Source: Acanthococcus lagerstroemiae (Eukaryota > Arthropoda > Insecta > Hemiptera > Eriococcidae). From it: a stretch of DNA of 64,000 nucleotides. Shown here piece by piece: positions 10,401-20,039 of this stretch. The translations under genes were made by a program, and so were the position numbers. The DNA lies in NCBI GenBank assembly GCA_031841125.1, contig CM063110.1:38269214-38333213 (forward strand). The letters are read 5' to 3'. Position 1 is the stretch's first letter, and each line of letters opens with the position of its first letter. The notes beneath the pieces were generated by a model. That model did no database searches, was not told where the DNA came from, and saw only the letters and a program-made list of their open reading frames with translations.

Positions 10401-11200
10401 ACGACCTGGTGCGCAGCACGTCCGCCCACTCCATCACGAGGGTCTCCGTTCACGAGTACGCCGAAGTTGGCCCGCAGAAGCTGCTGCCCGGCGAGGCGGA
10501 TGAGAACGTTTACGAGTGCGAAGACAAGGCGACGCAAACGCTGCCGGAGGAGCTGACGCAGGAGCTGCTGCAGAGTCTGCGGGAGAAGCTGGACGACCCG
10601 GAAAATTATAAAGAAGCAAGGAACATGATTGAACACCTATACGATCTTATTAAAGTGGAAGAATGCTGTAATAACAACGTGTTGAACGAGGAATTCGGCG
10701 ACATAAATTTGGCAAATAACGAGCCGGGCGAAAGCGAAAACGTGTACGATGTAATAAAGTCGGACACCAGGCAAAGAATTCGGCGATATGACAAATCGTT
10801 CAAGACGCTGGCGCACAAAGGAACGAGGGTGCCGTCGCCGGACAAATTATCGCCGCAAACGTTCACCACGTCCTCGTTTTCGAGTTTGACACGTGAATCG
10901 CGAAGGGACGCGATGGTGGCGGTGGCTGCGGCAAACCCCTCGATTACCGAATACATGGAGCCGTCGGACAGACGCTCCTACATCTATACCGAACTGCTGT
11001 ACGACCAGTGCACATCATCGGCTAGTGAAACTCGCTCCAGCTTGGGTATAGACATGCTGACCGAGTACAAGGAACCGCGTGATTTCAAAGTGCCAATTTA
11101 CTCCGAACTAGCCGACATCATACACCGACCTCTACCGACTGCGCCAACCGATAATCAAGTCAGTAGTGATAACGTTGGATCGCCGGCGACTCAATCCTAA
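4055..11200 (+). CDS. LRR-like type I membrane receptor, 5' end missing (3 exons)
   Basis: Joining 4055-4480, 7074-7363 and 9625-11200 gives 764 codons including the stop, with splice phases that agree at both junctions. Residues 1 to about 340 form short hydrophobic repeats with regularly spaced N, L and F, as in a diverged leucine-rich-repeat or beta-solenoid ectodomain. A CxCxW cap (Cys345, Cys347) with later cysteines resembles an LRR C-terminal flank. One hydrophobic helix spans about 444-468, followed by basic residues (stop-transfer), giving a cytoplasmic tail of about 295 residues rich in acidic tyrosine motifs. Several N-glycosylation sequons lie outside the membrane. A role as a cell-surface adhesion or signalling receptor is inferred. 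The exact family was not recognised. Start codon and signal peptide must lie upstream of 4055, probably outside the window. Confidence 0.85.
5305..6730 (+). repeat. 58-62 bp satellite with 174-bp higher-order unit
   Basis: Units beginning ATCGCTGATAAGACACAAAG start at 5401, 5463, 5525, 6209, 6267, 6383, 6441 and 6557, with a diverged copy near 6718. Each contains GTCA microrepeats. Starts 6267 to 6441 and 6383 to 6557 are both 174 bases apart, so pairs of units plus a spacer containing CCACCTTCTCCTTCC form a higher-order repeat. The same spacer recurs near 5318, 5594, 6350, 6522 and 6630. A PIF-like MITE splits the array. A 155-codon open frame across 6135-6602 exists only because 174 is divisible by three; it is not a gene. 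Confidence 0.9.
5652..6029 (+). mobile_element. PIF/Harbinger-like MITE
   Basis: The ends are perfect 29-bp inverted repeats starting AGCCTTGTTCCCACGGCGTG (5652-5680 and 6001-6029). They are flanked on both sides by TAA (5649-5651 and 6030-6032), a 3-bp target duplication of the kind made by PIF/Harbinger transposases. Interior pieces around CACGCCATGGGAAC echo the terminal repeat. The element is 378 bp with no transposase, so it must be moved by a relative elsewhere. The perfect termini suggest a fairly recent insertion. Confidence 0.88.
7074..7363 (+). CDS. Receptor gene, internal exon B
   Basis: The acceptor is TTTGTCCGGCAG ending at 7073; the donor is GTAAGT at 7364. The exon is 290 bases, starts in phase 0 and ends after two bases of a codon, completed by the first base of exon C to give Asn. 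It continues the LRR-like pattern with blocks such as LPRNSFPF, IVRKNAFSAV and FEVMETEAFSG, and has N-glycosylation sequon NST. Confidence 0.88.
7822..7915 (+). mobile_element. tRNA-related SINE head, family 2, copy 1
   Basis: TCTGTGGCTGAGTGGTATCG resembles a pol III A box and GCAACGCGGTTTCGG lies where a degenerate B box would be. Upstream bases TTATTCCGAAGCACGTGTG also recur at the second copy (8722), so the duplicated unit is larger than the tRNA-like part. Related heads occur at 8749 and 16420. Confidence 0.5.
7938..8529. mobile_element. hAT-like non-autonomous element, CAGGGCTGCCAA ends
   Basis: The left end is CAGGGCTGCCAACC and the right end, on the opposite strand, CAGGGCTGCCAATG. 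A direct repeat GTGAACA lies within two bases of each end (7929-7935 and 8530-8536), close to an 8-bp hAT-type duplication. The interior is AT-rich, repeats AAATCACCAAA-type words near both ends, and codes for nothing. It sits in intron 2 of the receptor gene. Confidence 0.8.
8722..8810 (+). mobile_element. tRNA-related SINE head, family 2, copy 2
   Basis: It repeats the 7822 segment: TTATTCCGAAGTACGTGTG, then CTCTGTGGCTGAGTAATTTC, CGAGCTCGCCTCGCATCC and TTGCAACACAGGTTTATT. The A-box part is damaged (GAGTAATTT for GAGTGGTAT). The body beyond the head is not shared, so either the family has a short body or these are truncated copies. Confidence 0.5.
9625..11200 (+). CDS. Receptor gene, last exon: LRR cap, membrane helix, tail
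   Basis: The acceptor TTTGTTTCAG ends at 9624 and the stop codon TAA is at 11198-11200. The exon completes the ectodomain, then gives PCHCDW (Cys345, Cys347 in the joined numbering) and further cysteines in SYC, QCF, QVC and VCL, as in an LRR C-terminal cap. A hydrophobic segment beginning VIGAVVAVALGG at about 444 is followed by WFNRKGK. The tail has tyrosines at about 517 (HEYAEV), 535 (NVYECE), 613 (NVYDVI), 682 (TEYMEP), 691, 693 and 698 (SYIYTELLYDQ), 720 (TEYKEP) and 731 (PIYSEL). No kinase, TIR or death domain is seen in the tail. Confidence 0.9.
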
Positions 11201-11289
11201 TCTGTGATATACTTTTAGCTAGATATTAGTTTCGATTTCAATTGCATTGTGTACATACGTTTCTTTTTTCTTTTTTTGTATTAATTTTC

Positions 11290-11295
11290 AATAAA
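11290..11295 (+). terminator. Poly(A) signal of the receptor gene
   Basis: AATAAA lies 90 bases after the stop codon, followed by GT-rich sequence. Cleavage would fall near 11305-11320, exactly where the 3' tail of the minus-strand LINE begins. Confidence 0.75.
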
Positions 11296-11983
11296 ACCGT
11301 AACCGTTGTTCATTCGAACTTGTTTATTTATTTATTAAAAATTTAAGTCCCCCTTAACAACACAGTGGCTAATAACAGAGGGGGACTATAATTAAGACTA
11401 TTTGCAAATTATAAGTTGCCACAAATTTTGGTGGAAAATAAAATAAAGTAAAAATGCGTAAAAGAAGCAAAAATAAAACAAAAACAAACTAAGAAAACCA
11501 AAAAATAAAATAAAATAAGATAAGATAAAAAAAATATAAGTAAACAAAACAAACAAATTTGCCAAAATAAAAATAAATATATAGTGGATGGAACACAGGA
11601 TAAAGGTGGAGAAGGAACATTTGGGAGGGAGGGGGAACACATTATGAAAACATGACGACAATGACCGTTTATGGAAGGGAAGCCTAAAGGGCACTGGTCC
11701 ATAGAGTGGGGATAACACAAACCTACCGGTTAGTTGCAGCTAGGAGGTATGGCAGGAAAGCTCCTGTTGGACAGAAAATATAAACATTGGTCTGTTCATA
11801 TGAAAAATATCTATGTTAGGGTTTAGTCTGACAATTGTGTTGAGTAATTTTAACGAACGAATAAGACGTATATTGTGATTGCTGTATCTAGGTATTGCAA
11901 ATAAATCCTTTTGAATCGACTATTAAAATTTGGAACTTTGAGGTGTATGCAAGCCAGTTTATCGCTATCAGATGTTCTACCAT

Positions 11984-12442
11984 TCAAATATCTCTCAAAA
12001 AAACTATTCCAGCTAATTTCCGTCTATTTTCCAGTGTTGTTATTTCAAACCCTATTAATAGTTCCTGATATGTTACATCGAATGGATAGTAAGAAAATAA
12101 TTTTGAATACAAATATTTTAAAAATTTACGCTGTATACTCTCAATTTTATTAATAAGGTCAATCCTTCCAGGATCCCAAATGAAGGAAGAAAATTCCAAA
12201 ATTGACCTGACAAAAGAAAAATAAAGCATTTTGATTGTTTGTGGGTTCTTATAATTTTTGCTGTTTCTGATAATGAAACCTTGTATTTTTTTACTACGTA
12301 ATGTGATTTCTTCTATATGTTTTGAAAAGCTCAACTTTTGATCCAGTAAAATTCCCAAATCCCTAACTTCTTGAACGTTGGTTAATTTGTTTTCCAAAAT
12401 TTTGTATGGATAATTTAAAATATTATTTTTCTTAGTGAACAT
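11984..12442 (-). pseudogene. LINE A reverse transcriptase, C-terminal part
   Basis: The 152-codon frame contains EVRDLGILLDQKLSF, the segment that follows the reverse-transcriptase catalytic core in LINE proteins, then IRNSKNY, LYFSFVRSILEFSS, W(D/N)P and FLKYLY. The matching part of LINE C at 46019-46765 shares these blocks (for example VRDLGILLD against TRDLGVLLD), so the two are copies of related families. The frame ends at a stop inside the domain and is not functional. Confidence 0.85.
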
Positions 12443-12479
12443 TATTTTTACACATTTACTAACATTAAAGGGTAATAAG

Positions 12480-13100
12480 TTTTTTTGACTCCATTCCGCA
12501 AGTTTGTTCAGGTCATTTTGAAGCTCCCCTCAATTTTGAATTGAATCTATAGTTTTGTAAATTTTCAAATCATCGGCGTATAATAACATTTTAGAGTGGG
12601 AGATTCTGTCGCAAATATCATTTATGAAGATTAAGAACAAAGAGGGGCCCAAAACTGACCCTTGCGAAACCCCAGAGGGGCATGGATAACTGCTTTATTG
12701 AAACCCGTAGTATTCAACAAATTGCTGCCTATCCTCTAAATAAGACTGGAAGATTTGTTAATTTTAAGGAGAACCCAATGCCTTTTAACTTATGCAGTAA
12801 AATATTATGGTTAACAGTGTCGAAAGCCTTAGAAAAATCCGTATAAATCACATCAAGTTACAGTCTACCATTAAAAATTTGGTTTATTTCATTTGTAAAT
12901 TTCCAAAGACATGTTTGTACAGACCGACCCTTTAGAAACCCATGTTGACAATCAGAGAAAAATAAGTGTACTTGCTTATATAGGGACTTATAAAGAAGTG
13001 TCTCAAATATTTTAGAAGGTAATGGAATGAGTGAGATTGGTCTATAATCGTTTACAACGGTGGAATTTCTTTTTTTGGGTAATGGTATCACCTTTGATAA
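12480..13100 (-). pseudogene. LINE A reverse transcriptase core
   Basis: On the minus strand, IPLPKK then NDYRPISLIPLPSKIFE begins the fingers domain near 13090, HGFLKGRSVQTCL follows near 12940, and PSGVSQGSVLGP, LIFINDI and YADDLKIYK run from about 12670 to 12555. The catalytic YADD is intact at 12569-12580. Frame breaks between 12858 and 12700 separate the motifs. Confidence 0.85.
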
Positions 13101-13241
13101 TTTCCAAGATGAGGGGAAAACTTGACTTTCAAGTATTAAGTTGTACAGATGTTTTAAAGGTTTTGCTAAATATGACCAACATGCCTTGAGAACATATGGG
13201 GGGACGCCATCAGGACCACACGAGCTACTACTCTTGAGATT

Positions 13242-13966
13242 TTACAGAGCAAGTCCAACCTCTTCTAAAGTGAAATTCTTTACCTGGATAATGGAAGGAC
13301 TGGAAAGTTTAAGGTTCAAACCCCCTAATATAAGAGAATCATCATTATTCTTGGGTTTATAAACATTGCTAAAGTAGTCAGCGAATGCCATTGCAATTTT
13401 TTCTGGTGTATCATGAGATTTATTATTGTATGTAAAGGTATGAGCCTTGAACCTATTATTACTTCTCTGTTTTACATGCCGCCAAAATACTTTAGGTTCT
13501 GTTGTTACACCCTCCTCCATTTTAGTATTATATTGCAACCAAGCTTGCTTTAAAAGTACTTTCAGCTCCTTTCGAAGCTCTTTATACTTAGTTAATAAGT
13601 TGTGACAGTTCCGATTTTTTTTATGTATCTTATGAGTTGTGGTTTTTTTTTTTTAATTTTGGCAATGATTTGAGCTGAAAACCATACAGGATATATCCGG
13701 TTCCTCCTACCTTTTTTTAATGGCACTGCATTTTGCAAAATACATTAAACTACCGTACTAAAGTACTCAGCTGCTGCGATTGTGTATTTCAAATTGTAAT
13801 ATTCCTCCCAATTCTCGTCCCTAAATCCATAGTAAACCTTTAAAAAGTCAGCCTTTCGAAAATCAAATGGCTTTACATTTGAGTTACTTGTTATGCTTGT
13901 ATCAACAGTGGAAAAACAATTGAAATTTATATCAAGTGGAGGATGGTACCTATCCATTGTTTCCAC
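13242..13966 (-). pseudogene. LINE A region between endonuclease and RT
   Basis: Two open pieces (13745-13966 and 13242-13538) lie between the endonuclease and the reverse transcriptase and fit the linker of a LINE ORF2. The second includes PKVFWRHVKQRS and a block around IAMAFADYFSNVYKP, common just upstream of LINE reverse transcriptases. They are in different frames and separated by stops. Confidence 0.75.
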
Positions 13967-14129
13967 AAGGGACTCACCAAGCCTAACAGAAGTATCTGTG
14001 CAGTTGCCTACAATTAGGTCTAAAGTTTTACCAAAATCATTACAAATTTTATTAAACGAGAAGAAATTGTTAATGTATAAAAAGTTATTGAGATCCCATG
14101 TTATTGCCTAGGATATCACAGTTATCAAG

Positions 14130-14623
14130 CCCACAATCTGGCAAATTAAAATCACCTAAAATCATCATATTTTGGTCTTGGAGACCTGAAGAAGTTATTT
14201 TTTCATAAATAGCAACCTAGTCGACCCTTGACAGGGCAGGAGGAAAAAAAAACAGATATAATGGACTAACCCGAGAATTCCCAATTTTTACCCACAAATG
14301 CTCACATCTATTTCCTTCAAGCTCTAAGTGGTATGCACGTTCTGCTATAATGTTTTCTCGAACTGCCAAAAGAACACCTCCCCCCTGCGGCCCTCACCCA
14401 AAGCTTCCCCTCTGTCTTTCCTAAAAACCACAAATTCTTTGTTGAATAATTCATCATTTTTGATGCCCTCATGCAACCATGTTTCTGTAATAGCTATTAT
14501 ATCTGCTGAACTTGCTGAAGTGGCATGAAAAAATTCCTCCACTCTTGTACGTAAACCCCTAACATTCTGATATAAGCATTTAAGACTGCGTCCTTTCGAG
14601 TGTAATTTATTATTTAACATCAT
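14130..14623 (-). pseudogene. LINE A endonuclease N-terminus
   Basis: Translation from 14623 gives KCLYQNVRGLRTRVEEFF and ADIIAITETWLHE, typical of the AP-type endonuclease of LINEs (N and E are metal and active-site residues). After a frame break, MMILGDFNL lies at about 14140-14170. The DNA between 14220 and 14340 has stops. A retrotransposon endonuclease, inactive. Confidence 0.85.
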
Positions 14624-14737
14624 AGAAAATTTTAAGGGTAGTAACAGGAAGAGATCCCCAAACTAGTGACCAGTACCCCTGGGATATAGAAGGGTGGATG
14701 AAAGGAAAGAGAATTTCAAGGAGGCAATGTATTTTTA

Positions 14738-16010
14738 ATGATTTGTTTGTTTGTTTGTTTATTTACGAGCCACTAGCTGCACCAATGGCTATACGGCTCG
14801 GCTGATGTGGATGGTTAGAGGTCTGTGTCGTGGAGGAAGGAGATGAGTTTATCTATATTGCCATTGGGTTGTTTTGGAGCATGCTTTTCGTTGTTGGTGG
14901 TAGTTGATGTTTTTAGTGGTCAAAGTTAAGTGAAGGGCAGTGAAATATATGTTCGACAGTGAGTTCATTTGTGAAGTTTCTAGGGCATTGCAGGGGGGGG
15001 TGTATGGATTGTGGATGTGCAGGTGAGTAAGGCGAGTATGTCCGATTCTAAGTCGTGCTATTACTATTTCTTCACGTCGTGATTTCCGGTTGGAGGTGAT
15101 CCAGGGTATCGGTTTCCCTTTTATTGCACGGAGCTTGTTGTTGGATTCTTTATGCCCCAAGATTGGTGCCAAGAGGAAAGGATTTTTGATCGGTAGGTGA
15201 TTGAAACGTCTTCGGATGTTTTAGTTGTTGGTTTTTCTACTTTAGGGCGGGATGTTGCTGTTCGAGCGGTTTCGTCGACTACGTCAGCTAGTGCCATGCC
15301 GATATGGCCTGGGATCCAGATGAATACTACCTAACTGTTTTCCTAATGTGTTAAGTACGTGAATTATGAGTTGTATGCGTTGTACTAATGCATGTGTAGA
15401 GAATATTGTGCTGATTGATTGGAGGGCCGATAGTGAGTCGGTGGCTATAATTGCTTTATTGATTATAGGTATTCGGTAAATTTTGAATGCAGTAGAAAAT
15501 TGCAGCGAGTTCGACGGCGTAAATAGATGCTGAATTGGGTAGTCTGTGAGCTTGGATTTTTGACCCGAGGGAATATAAACAACCTTTGCAATGATTTTTT
15601 TTTTTGAACCGTCTGTGTAGCATAATAGGTACTTGGGGTATTGTTCGAGGAGTTTGCCAAAGAGGGATTTGAAAGTGTGTGTGTGGGGGGGGGGGGGCAG
15701 TGCCGTATCCAGGAATATGGCAAGGGGGGTCGACCTAACATATGGGGTTTCTTATGTTTCTGAGATCCGCATTTTCCTGAATTTTTAAGCGCACAGCCGT
15801 ACCCAAGGCGGGGGTCAGACCCCCCTGTATACGGCCGTAGGGGGATGTTGATCTCTTGGGATGTGAAGATAGCTCCAGATGGAAAGTTGCTGGTATGAGT
15901 TTCTACGGTGTTGGATCTGTGTACATGGGTGGTAGGGGTGAGAGAAATAAGCGAGTGTTTGTGGTTTGTTCTATGACTGAGCGAATGTTGGGGGAGTTTG
16001 ATTGAGATGG
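14738..16010 (-). mobile_element. LINE B, 3' part with RNase H domain
   Basis: This is the 3' portion of a different minus-strand LINE. Reading 15620 to 14850 gives CYTDGSKK (15605-15616), YAVELAAI (about 15500), TDSLSALQSIS (about 15430), VVFIWIPGHIG with ADVVDETA (about 15280-15330), then ARLRIGHTRLTHLHIHNP near the C-terminus (about 15010-15060). These are RNase H motifs and the usual C-terminus of I- or R1-type LINEs. The 3' tail is (CAAA)n at 14740-14760. The protein is interrupted by frame breaks and by a G-rich insertion near 15690-15840. No reverse transcriptase remains, so the copy is 5'-truncated. Confidence 0.85.
15697..15838. mobile_element. Possible short inverted-repeat insertion in LINE B
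   Basis: CAGTGCCGTATCCAGG at the left and CCTGTATACGGCCGTAG at the right form imperfect inverted ends around G- and C-rich runs. LINE-like frame resumes on the far side (about 15840-16010), suggesting insertion into LINE B. Flanking G runs make a target duplication unreadable. Confidence 0.4.
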
Positions 16011-16414
16011 ATCATTGACCACATCTTTGAAAAGTGGTGAGCAAAGACGGTACTCATTTACTTACAAAATACGCTGTTTGAAACTGCCACCAGAGATACT
16101 TCATATTGAGAGTTCCGACGAGTTTTCACTTTTAGAAAATATGTGGAAGCGAATAAAGATGGTTGGAAGGGTGGCCAAATCCACCCAGGTCTTGTCAGAA
16201 AAGGGCAGCAGTATCCAAGCGTGGCTGAATGACTTAAGAGTATTAATGTCTCACTAGAGAGGTTTCGCCGTGGCCGGTATGCGGCTGCAGAGCTATAGAG
16301 GCTCGCTTCTCTTATGAGAGTCATACAGACATACACTTACACATGAATAGCCGCCAGAAACTGCATCTTTTTGATATTCTAGACCGAACATACAAATATT
16401 ACTGGAACTTACGA

Positions 16415-16500
16415 GCAAACGCGCTCTGTGGCTAAGCGGTAACGTGTCCGTTCGCAATCCTTGCGTTTTGGATCCGAGACCTATCAGCACTGGAAAACTA
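16415..16500 (+). mobile_element. tRNA-related SINE head, family 2, copy 3
   Basis: CGCTCTGTGGCTAAGCGGTA is a good A-box region, closer to a tRNA than the copies at 7822 and 8722. GCAATCCTTGCG could be a stem and GGATCCGAGACC a degenerate B box. The stems do not pair well enough for a functional tRNA. Confidence 0.5.
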
Positions 16501-16665
16501 ATCAGTGTTGCCTATAAAATTTTTTCTCCACGCTAGATTGAAATATAACCTGTGCTAGATTATGTCAGAAAGCCCCCCAAAAAATAAAAAATGCTAAAAT
16601 GCTTAATTCATTGTGCCAACATTGTTCTTTAATCTTTGCTAGTCTAAGTGCAATCAAACTTTTTT

Positions 16666-16833
16666 CAAGGACCGCACGGGTTTTTTCTGCGGATTTTGTA
16701 GGCGAAAAATTGTGCTAAATTATGCCAAAATGTGAAAAATTATACCATTCAAGTACCACACGGGTTTTTTCTGCGGATTTTGTAGGCGAAAAATTGTGCT
16801 AAATTATGCCAAAATGTGAAAAAATTATACCAA
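16666..16833 (+). repeat. 84-bp direct tandem duplication
   Basis: Units 16666-16749 and 16750-16833 are nearly identical, starting CAAGGACCGCACGGG and CAAGTACCACACGGG and sharing TTTTTTCTGCGGATTTTGTA, GTGCTAAATTATGCC and AAAATGTGAAAAA. The duplication lies in a stretch rich in the word ATTATGC that continues to 17415. Confidence 0.85.
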
Positions 16834-16839
16834 AAAGTT

Positions 16840-17780
16840 ATGCTAAATCTGTAGTCCAAGAAAAAGACCCAGCTACAATTGTTTCTGTCATCCTCATGGT
16901 TCATTTTCTTAGCACTAAAATAACTACAGACTATCCTTGAAAAAATGTAGGCATTATTATTATTTTTTTTAAATCAAACAGGACCTTAGTTTTGTATATT
17001 TTGAACACACTTTAAGTTGATTTTTCATAGAATTCGTCAATTCGTGCATGTTAATACTCCTCAAACTGTATCTGTATCCGTTAGCCCCGAAGAGAAGACC
17101 TTAATAACAATGACTTTTAGGTCTGTTTTCCCAGGCATTTCGTATGACACTGATTGATGATATGATTGATGTTAGTGATGAATTGTGAAGGGTCATTGTA
17201 TAGACTACGGATACAGATGACGCCAAGTAATTAATGGTTCGAAGTTCAACCGTTTGTAGTATGGAGCGCTGACTGCGGATTAAAAAAAATCATGCTAAAT
17301 TTTGGAAAATTATGCCAATATTGAAATGGATTATGCTAGCAATTATGCTAGCAATTATGCTGATGCTAGATTTGAAAATTATGGTGCTAAATGGACTTCG
17401 AATTATGCTAAATTGGCAAGTATCAATCGAGGTGGAAAGATAGCGTGCTCGGTAACCCCGCCAGTTCGACTGAACGAAACATTAGGTATACTCGCAGAGC
17501 GTGTTACCACCAGATCAGATAGATTCGGTACTGTACGTGCGCAAACCGGAGACAGCTGACTCCACGTTGTGAAAACACGTCGCTAATACATAAACTGCGT
17601 ACTCTTCGGCACAGAGAAGGAAAACTTTAACGCAACAAACCGTGAGAAAAGCAATGGCAAATTACTACTTCGAGTAACCCTGCCCACGATAGTAGGGCGT
17701 GAAGGACCGCAATCGACTATGTCCGACAACGGATACGATACCTGAATAGAAGAAACCAGCAATGGCGTAACGAGTGGGGG
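16840..17780 (+). repeat. ATTATGC-rich region, no gene
   Basis: ATTATGC or ATTATGCTA words recur many times, densest at 17280-17415 (for example ATTATGCTAGCAATTATGC). A related string with GAATTATGCCG appears near 34945. An 85-codon open frame (17302-17559) is low-complexity translation of these words. The origin is unknown; decayed microsatellite or transposon body is possible. Confidence 0.5.
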
Positions 17781-18059
17781 AACCTCCCCCAAATACGTTG
17801 TCCAGCGGGGCAAAGTTGAAAAAATGCAGTTCCAGTTGGGAAAATCCGCCATCTCTGTTATCAAAATAAATCTCAATAAAATTTTCGCTCCGTCTGCTCG
17901 CGACATTTGGGACCCAGTTGGATTCTACTTTCCCAATGCGATTTGCTTCGCTACGCCGGTGCATACCAAGAACTGTCGGAAATTTTCTGTAGCACTGGAG
18001 GCATCGCTAACGCCAAATAACACTTTTCGCGTTTACCGTCTAACTGCTTTCATCGCACT

Positions 18060-18297
18060 CATAGACGAAAATAAGGGGCACGGGGAGCACCTCCCCCAAG
18101 CCTCCATCGGAGTTAGGAAATTTTAGTAAATGGATCAGAAGTTAGTAAAATCCAACAAGTTAAAAGAAGTTAAAACTTTTTTTTTTCTTTGACCAATACA
18201 AACGAATGTTGATACTGGGGAATTTTGACTTAAAGTCAGTTGGGAATTGAACAATTGTTGCCCCCCCCCCCAGAAAAAACTCTTCGCTACGTCCCTG
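18060..18297 (+). mobile_element. hAT-like MITE, CAGGGACGTACC family, copy 2
   Basis: A perfect 8-bp direct repeat ATCGCACT flanks it (18052-18059 and 18298-18305), the duplication length of hAT transposases. The right end is CTACGTCCCTG, the left end a diverged CATAGACG. It shares the internal AAATCCAACAAGTT and GGGAATTTTGA words and the C-run near one end. No coding capacity. Confidence 0.85.
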
Positions 18298-18677
18298 ATC
18301 GCACTCCATAATATTCCAATATGAACAAAGCAAGCTGACACATGCACTTCAATGGACGATGCATCAAAATATTTCGTACTCATAAGTGCTAGTACCAACA
18401 CAAGCACTCATACTTTTCGATTATTTCCATTGCATTTCGTAAAATGTGACTCTAACAGGCATCTTCGGATAAAAATCAAAATTTTTCAGGAGAGCAAAAC
18501 AGGGATGAAAATTGAAAAATTACTGAATTCCTGATTTTATATAATTTCTGCTCTCGGAATATTTCTTCATTTGATTATTAAGTATAGAGGCAAATCACTC
18601 CAAAAATCAATTACAATTTATTAACACGACGTTTCGACATCACTAAATGTTTAGTGATTTTAGTCGACATTTTTGCC

Positions 18678-18880
18678 CTAGGACGTACCGATGAGTTTTC
18701 CTGAGAGGGGTTGAAAGTCCCAGCGGATTCAACTCAAAATTCTCAAGTGTTAAAGCAAAAAAAAAACAGCTTTTGACTTGTTAGATTTTTTCAAACTTTC
18801 AACTCAAAATTCCAAGTATCAAAACAAAACAAAACAAAAAAGATTTTTCCAAACTTTTCAACTCAAAATTCCAAGTATCA

Positions 18881-18912
<32 letters not shown>

Positions 18913-19024
18913 AACTTAACTTGTTGGATTTTTTCAACTCTACCGCTGAAATAGTAAATTTTCCCAACTGTTGAGTAAGACATTTCCTACGGGGGAAACT
19001 CCCCCCCCCATTGGTACGTCCCTG
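18678..19024 (-). mobile_element. hAT-like MITE, CAGGGACGTACC family, copy 3
   Basis: Its ends are CTAGGACGTACCGATG and CATTGGTACGTCCCTG. A perfect 8-bp duplication TTTTTGCC flanks it (18670-18677 and 19025-19032). Internal words (GGATTTTTTCAACTCTACC, CAACTCAAAATTCCAAGTAT) are the reverse of those in the 23646 copy, so it is inserted in the opposite direction. Runs of AAAACA have expanded inside it. Confidence 0.9.
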
Positions 19025-19032
19025 TTTTTGCC

Positions 19033-19600
19033 ATTATACCCCCTTCCCTCCGAACAATTTTGTTCCTACCATCCCTGTTCCACACTTCCTATTCCAATGA
19101 ACAATGTCACAAGAAAGAGATCTAAAACAAACGTACATTTAGGTGCATATATCCAACACCTTTATTGATAGACGGACTGGAGAACTGGTGCAATTTTTGG
19201 TGTTTGTTTCTTGTTAATGGTAAATATTGATCGTTATCATTTTTGAATCACTACGTCATCTCGTCTAGTTCGAAAAACTGAATTTTGAAAAATACTTCTT
19301 GAGCGAATGCTCATTATTTTGAGAGCACTTGCTCCGTGAGCATTTCTCGAGACTGAGCATTTAAAATTAGAACATTTCATCGATAAACGAGAAATACTCG
19401 AGACGAGCATTTGCTCGTTATCATCACTAGTTGCCATCCAGAAAAAAGAAAAGAAAAGAAATACCACCATGCATTATACACACCTAATTTATTTATTACA
19501 TTATTTGTGCCCCCCCCCCCGACAGGTGCTCGCTATCGATTTGTTTACATCATTCAATAAAAGGTCGATACAGATACAGATATGTCACTGACCTATTGGC
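19033..19600. other. No gene recognised
   Basis: AT-rich DNA with a poly-C run at 19510. Between 19290 and 19425, words around GAGCATTT and GAGCATTTGCTCG recur, giving weak hairpin potential. Nothing coding is supportable. Confidence 0.45.
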
Positions 19601-19705
19601 AACGTTCCAAGGTCATTCTTATGTGGCTGAGCAGGTTCATTGTATACGTAACTCAGTTGATACCCTCCTCCCTTCATCGCCAGTAAGGATTACAGAATCA
19701 TTCAT

Positions 19706-19870
19706 AAGGTTCTAGACCTCTCGACAGGTGTAACTTGCTACATTTCAACCTGAGCCTTTCCGGCAAGAGGAAAGAGGGCTAAGACAGCCCTAATAGCCTC
19801 CCCAACGTCTCTGAGGTAATGCTTGAAAGGGCGGATTCCAGGGCTCAGGTTGAGAGCAAATTAGAAAAGA
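19706..19870 (+). mobile_element. SINE family 1, truncated copy
   Basis: It shares its body with the full copy at 30895: AACTTGC, then GGCAAGAGGAAAGAGGGC, TAAGACAGCCCTAATAGCCT, CCCCAACGTCTCTGAGGTAA and GGCGGATTCCAGGGCTC, ending CAAATTAGAAAAG. A degenerate B box (AGGTTCTAGACC) remains at 19706. The A-box half of the tRNA head is missing or unrecognisable. Confidence 0.8.
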
Positions 19871-20039
19871 AAGTGTAATGGCAGTTGCCAAGTCTTGGAC
19901 CGTGGTTGTCTCAGTCAGGTAGCTAGCTAGCTACGCAGGTTCAATGTATCCCAAATGGTAATTCTCCTCCCATACCCTCTGATGAACTAGCTGTGGTGAC
20001 CGTGTGCCATGAAGGGTTCACTAAACTATAGGGTTTCAT

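Larger units (their letters stand above)
11320..14640 (-). mobile_element. Decayed LINE A (endonuclease + reverse transcriptase)
   Basis: Read on the minus strand, this is an endonuclease-containing non-LTR retrotransposon. An AP-type endonuclease start (about 14345-14623), a GDFN motif (14145-14156), a reverse transcriptase with YRPISL (about 13040), SQGSVLG (about 12660) and YADD (12569-12580), and a C-terminal segment (11984-12442) follow in the right order. Stops and frameshifts split the protein, so the element is dead. A TAAA-type tail at 11320-11335 marks its 3' end. No RNase H domain was seen. The clade, Jockey- or CR1-like, is not resolved. It lies tail to tail with the receptor gene. 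Confidence 0.88.

Noticed and set aside
9596..10636. Long minus-strand frames opposite the last receptor exon
   Set aside because: They are antisense shadows produced by the GC-rich codon use of the real exon.
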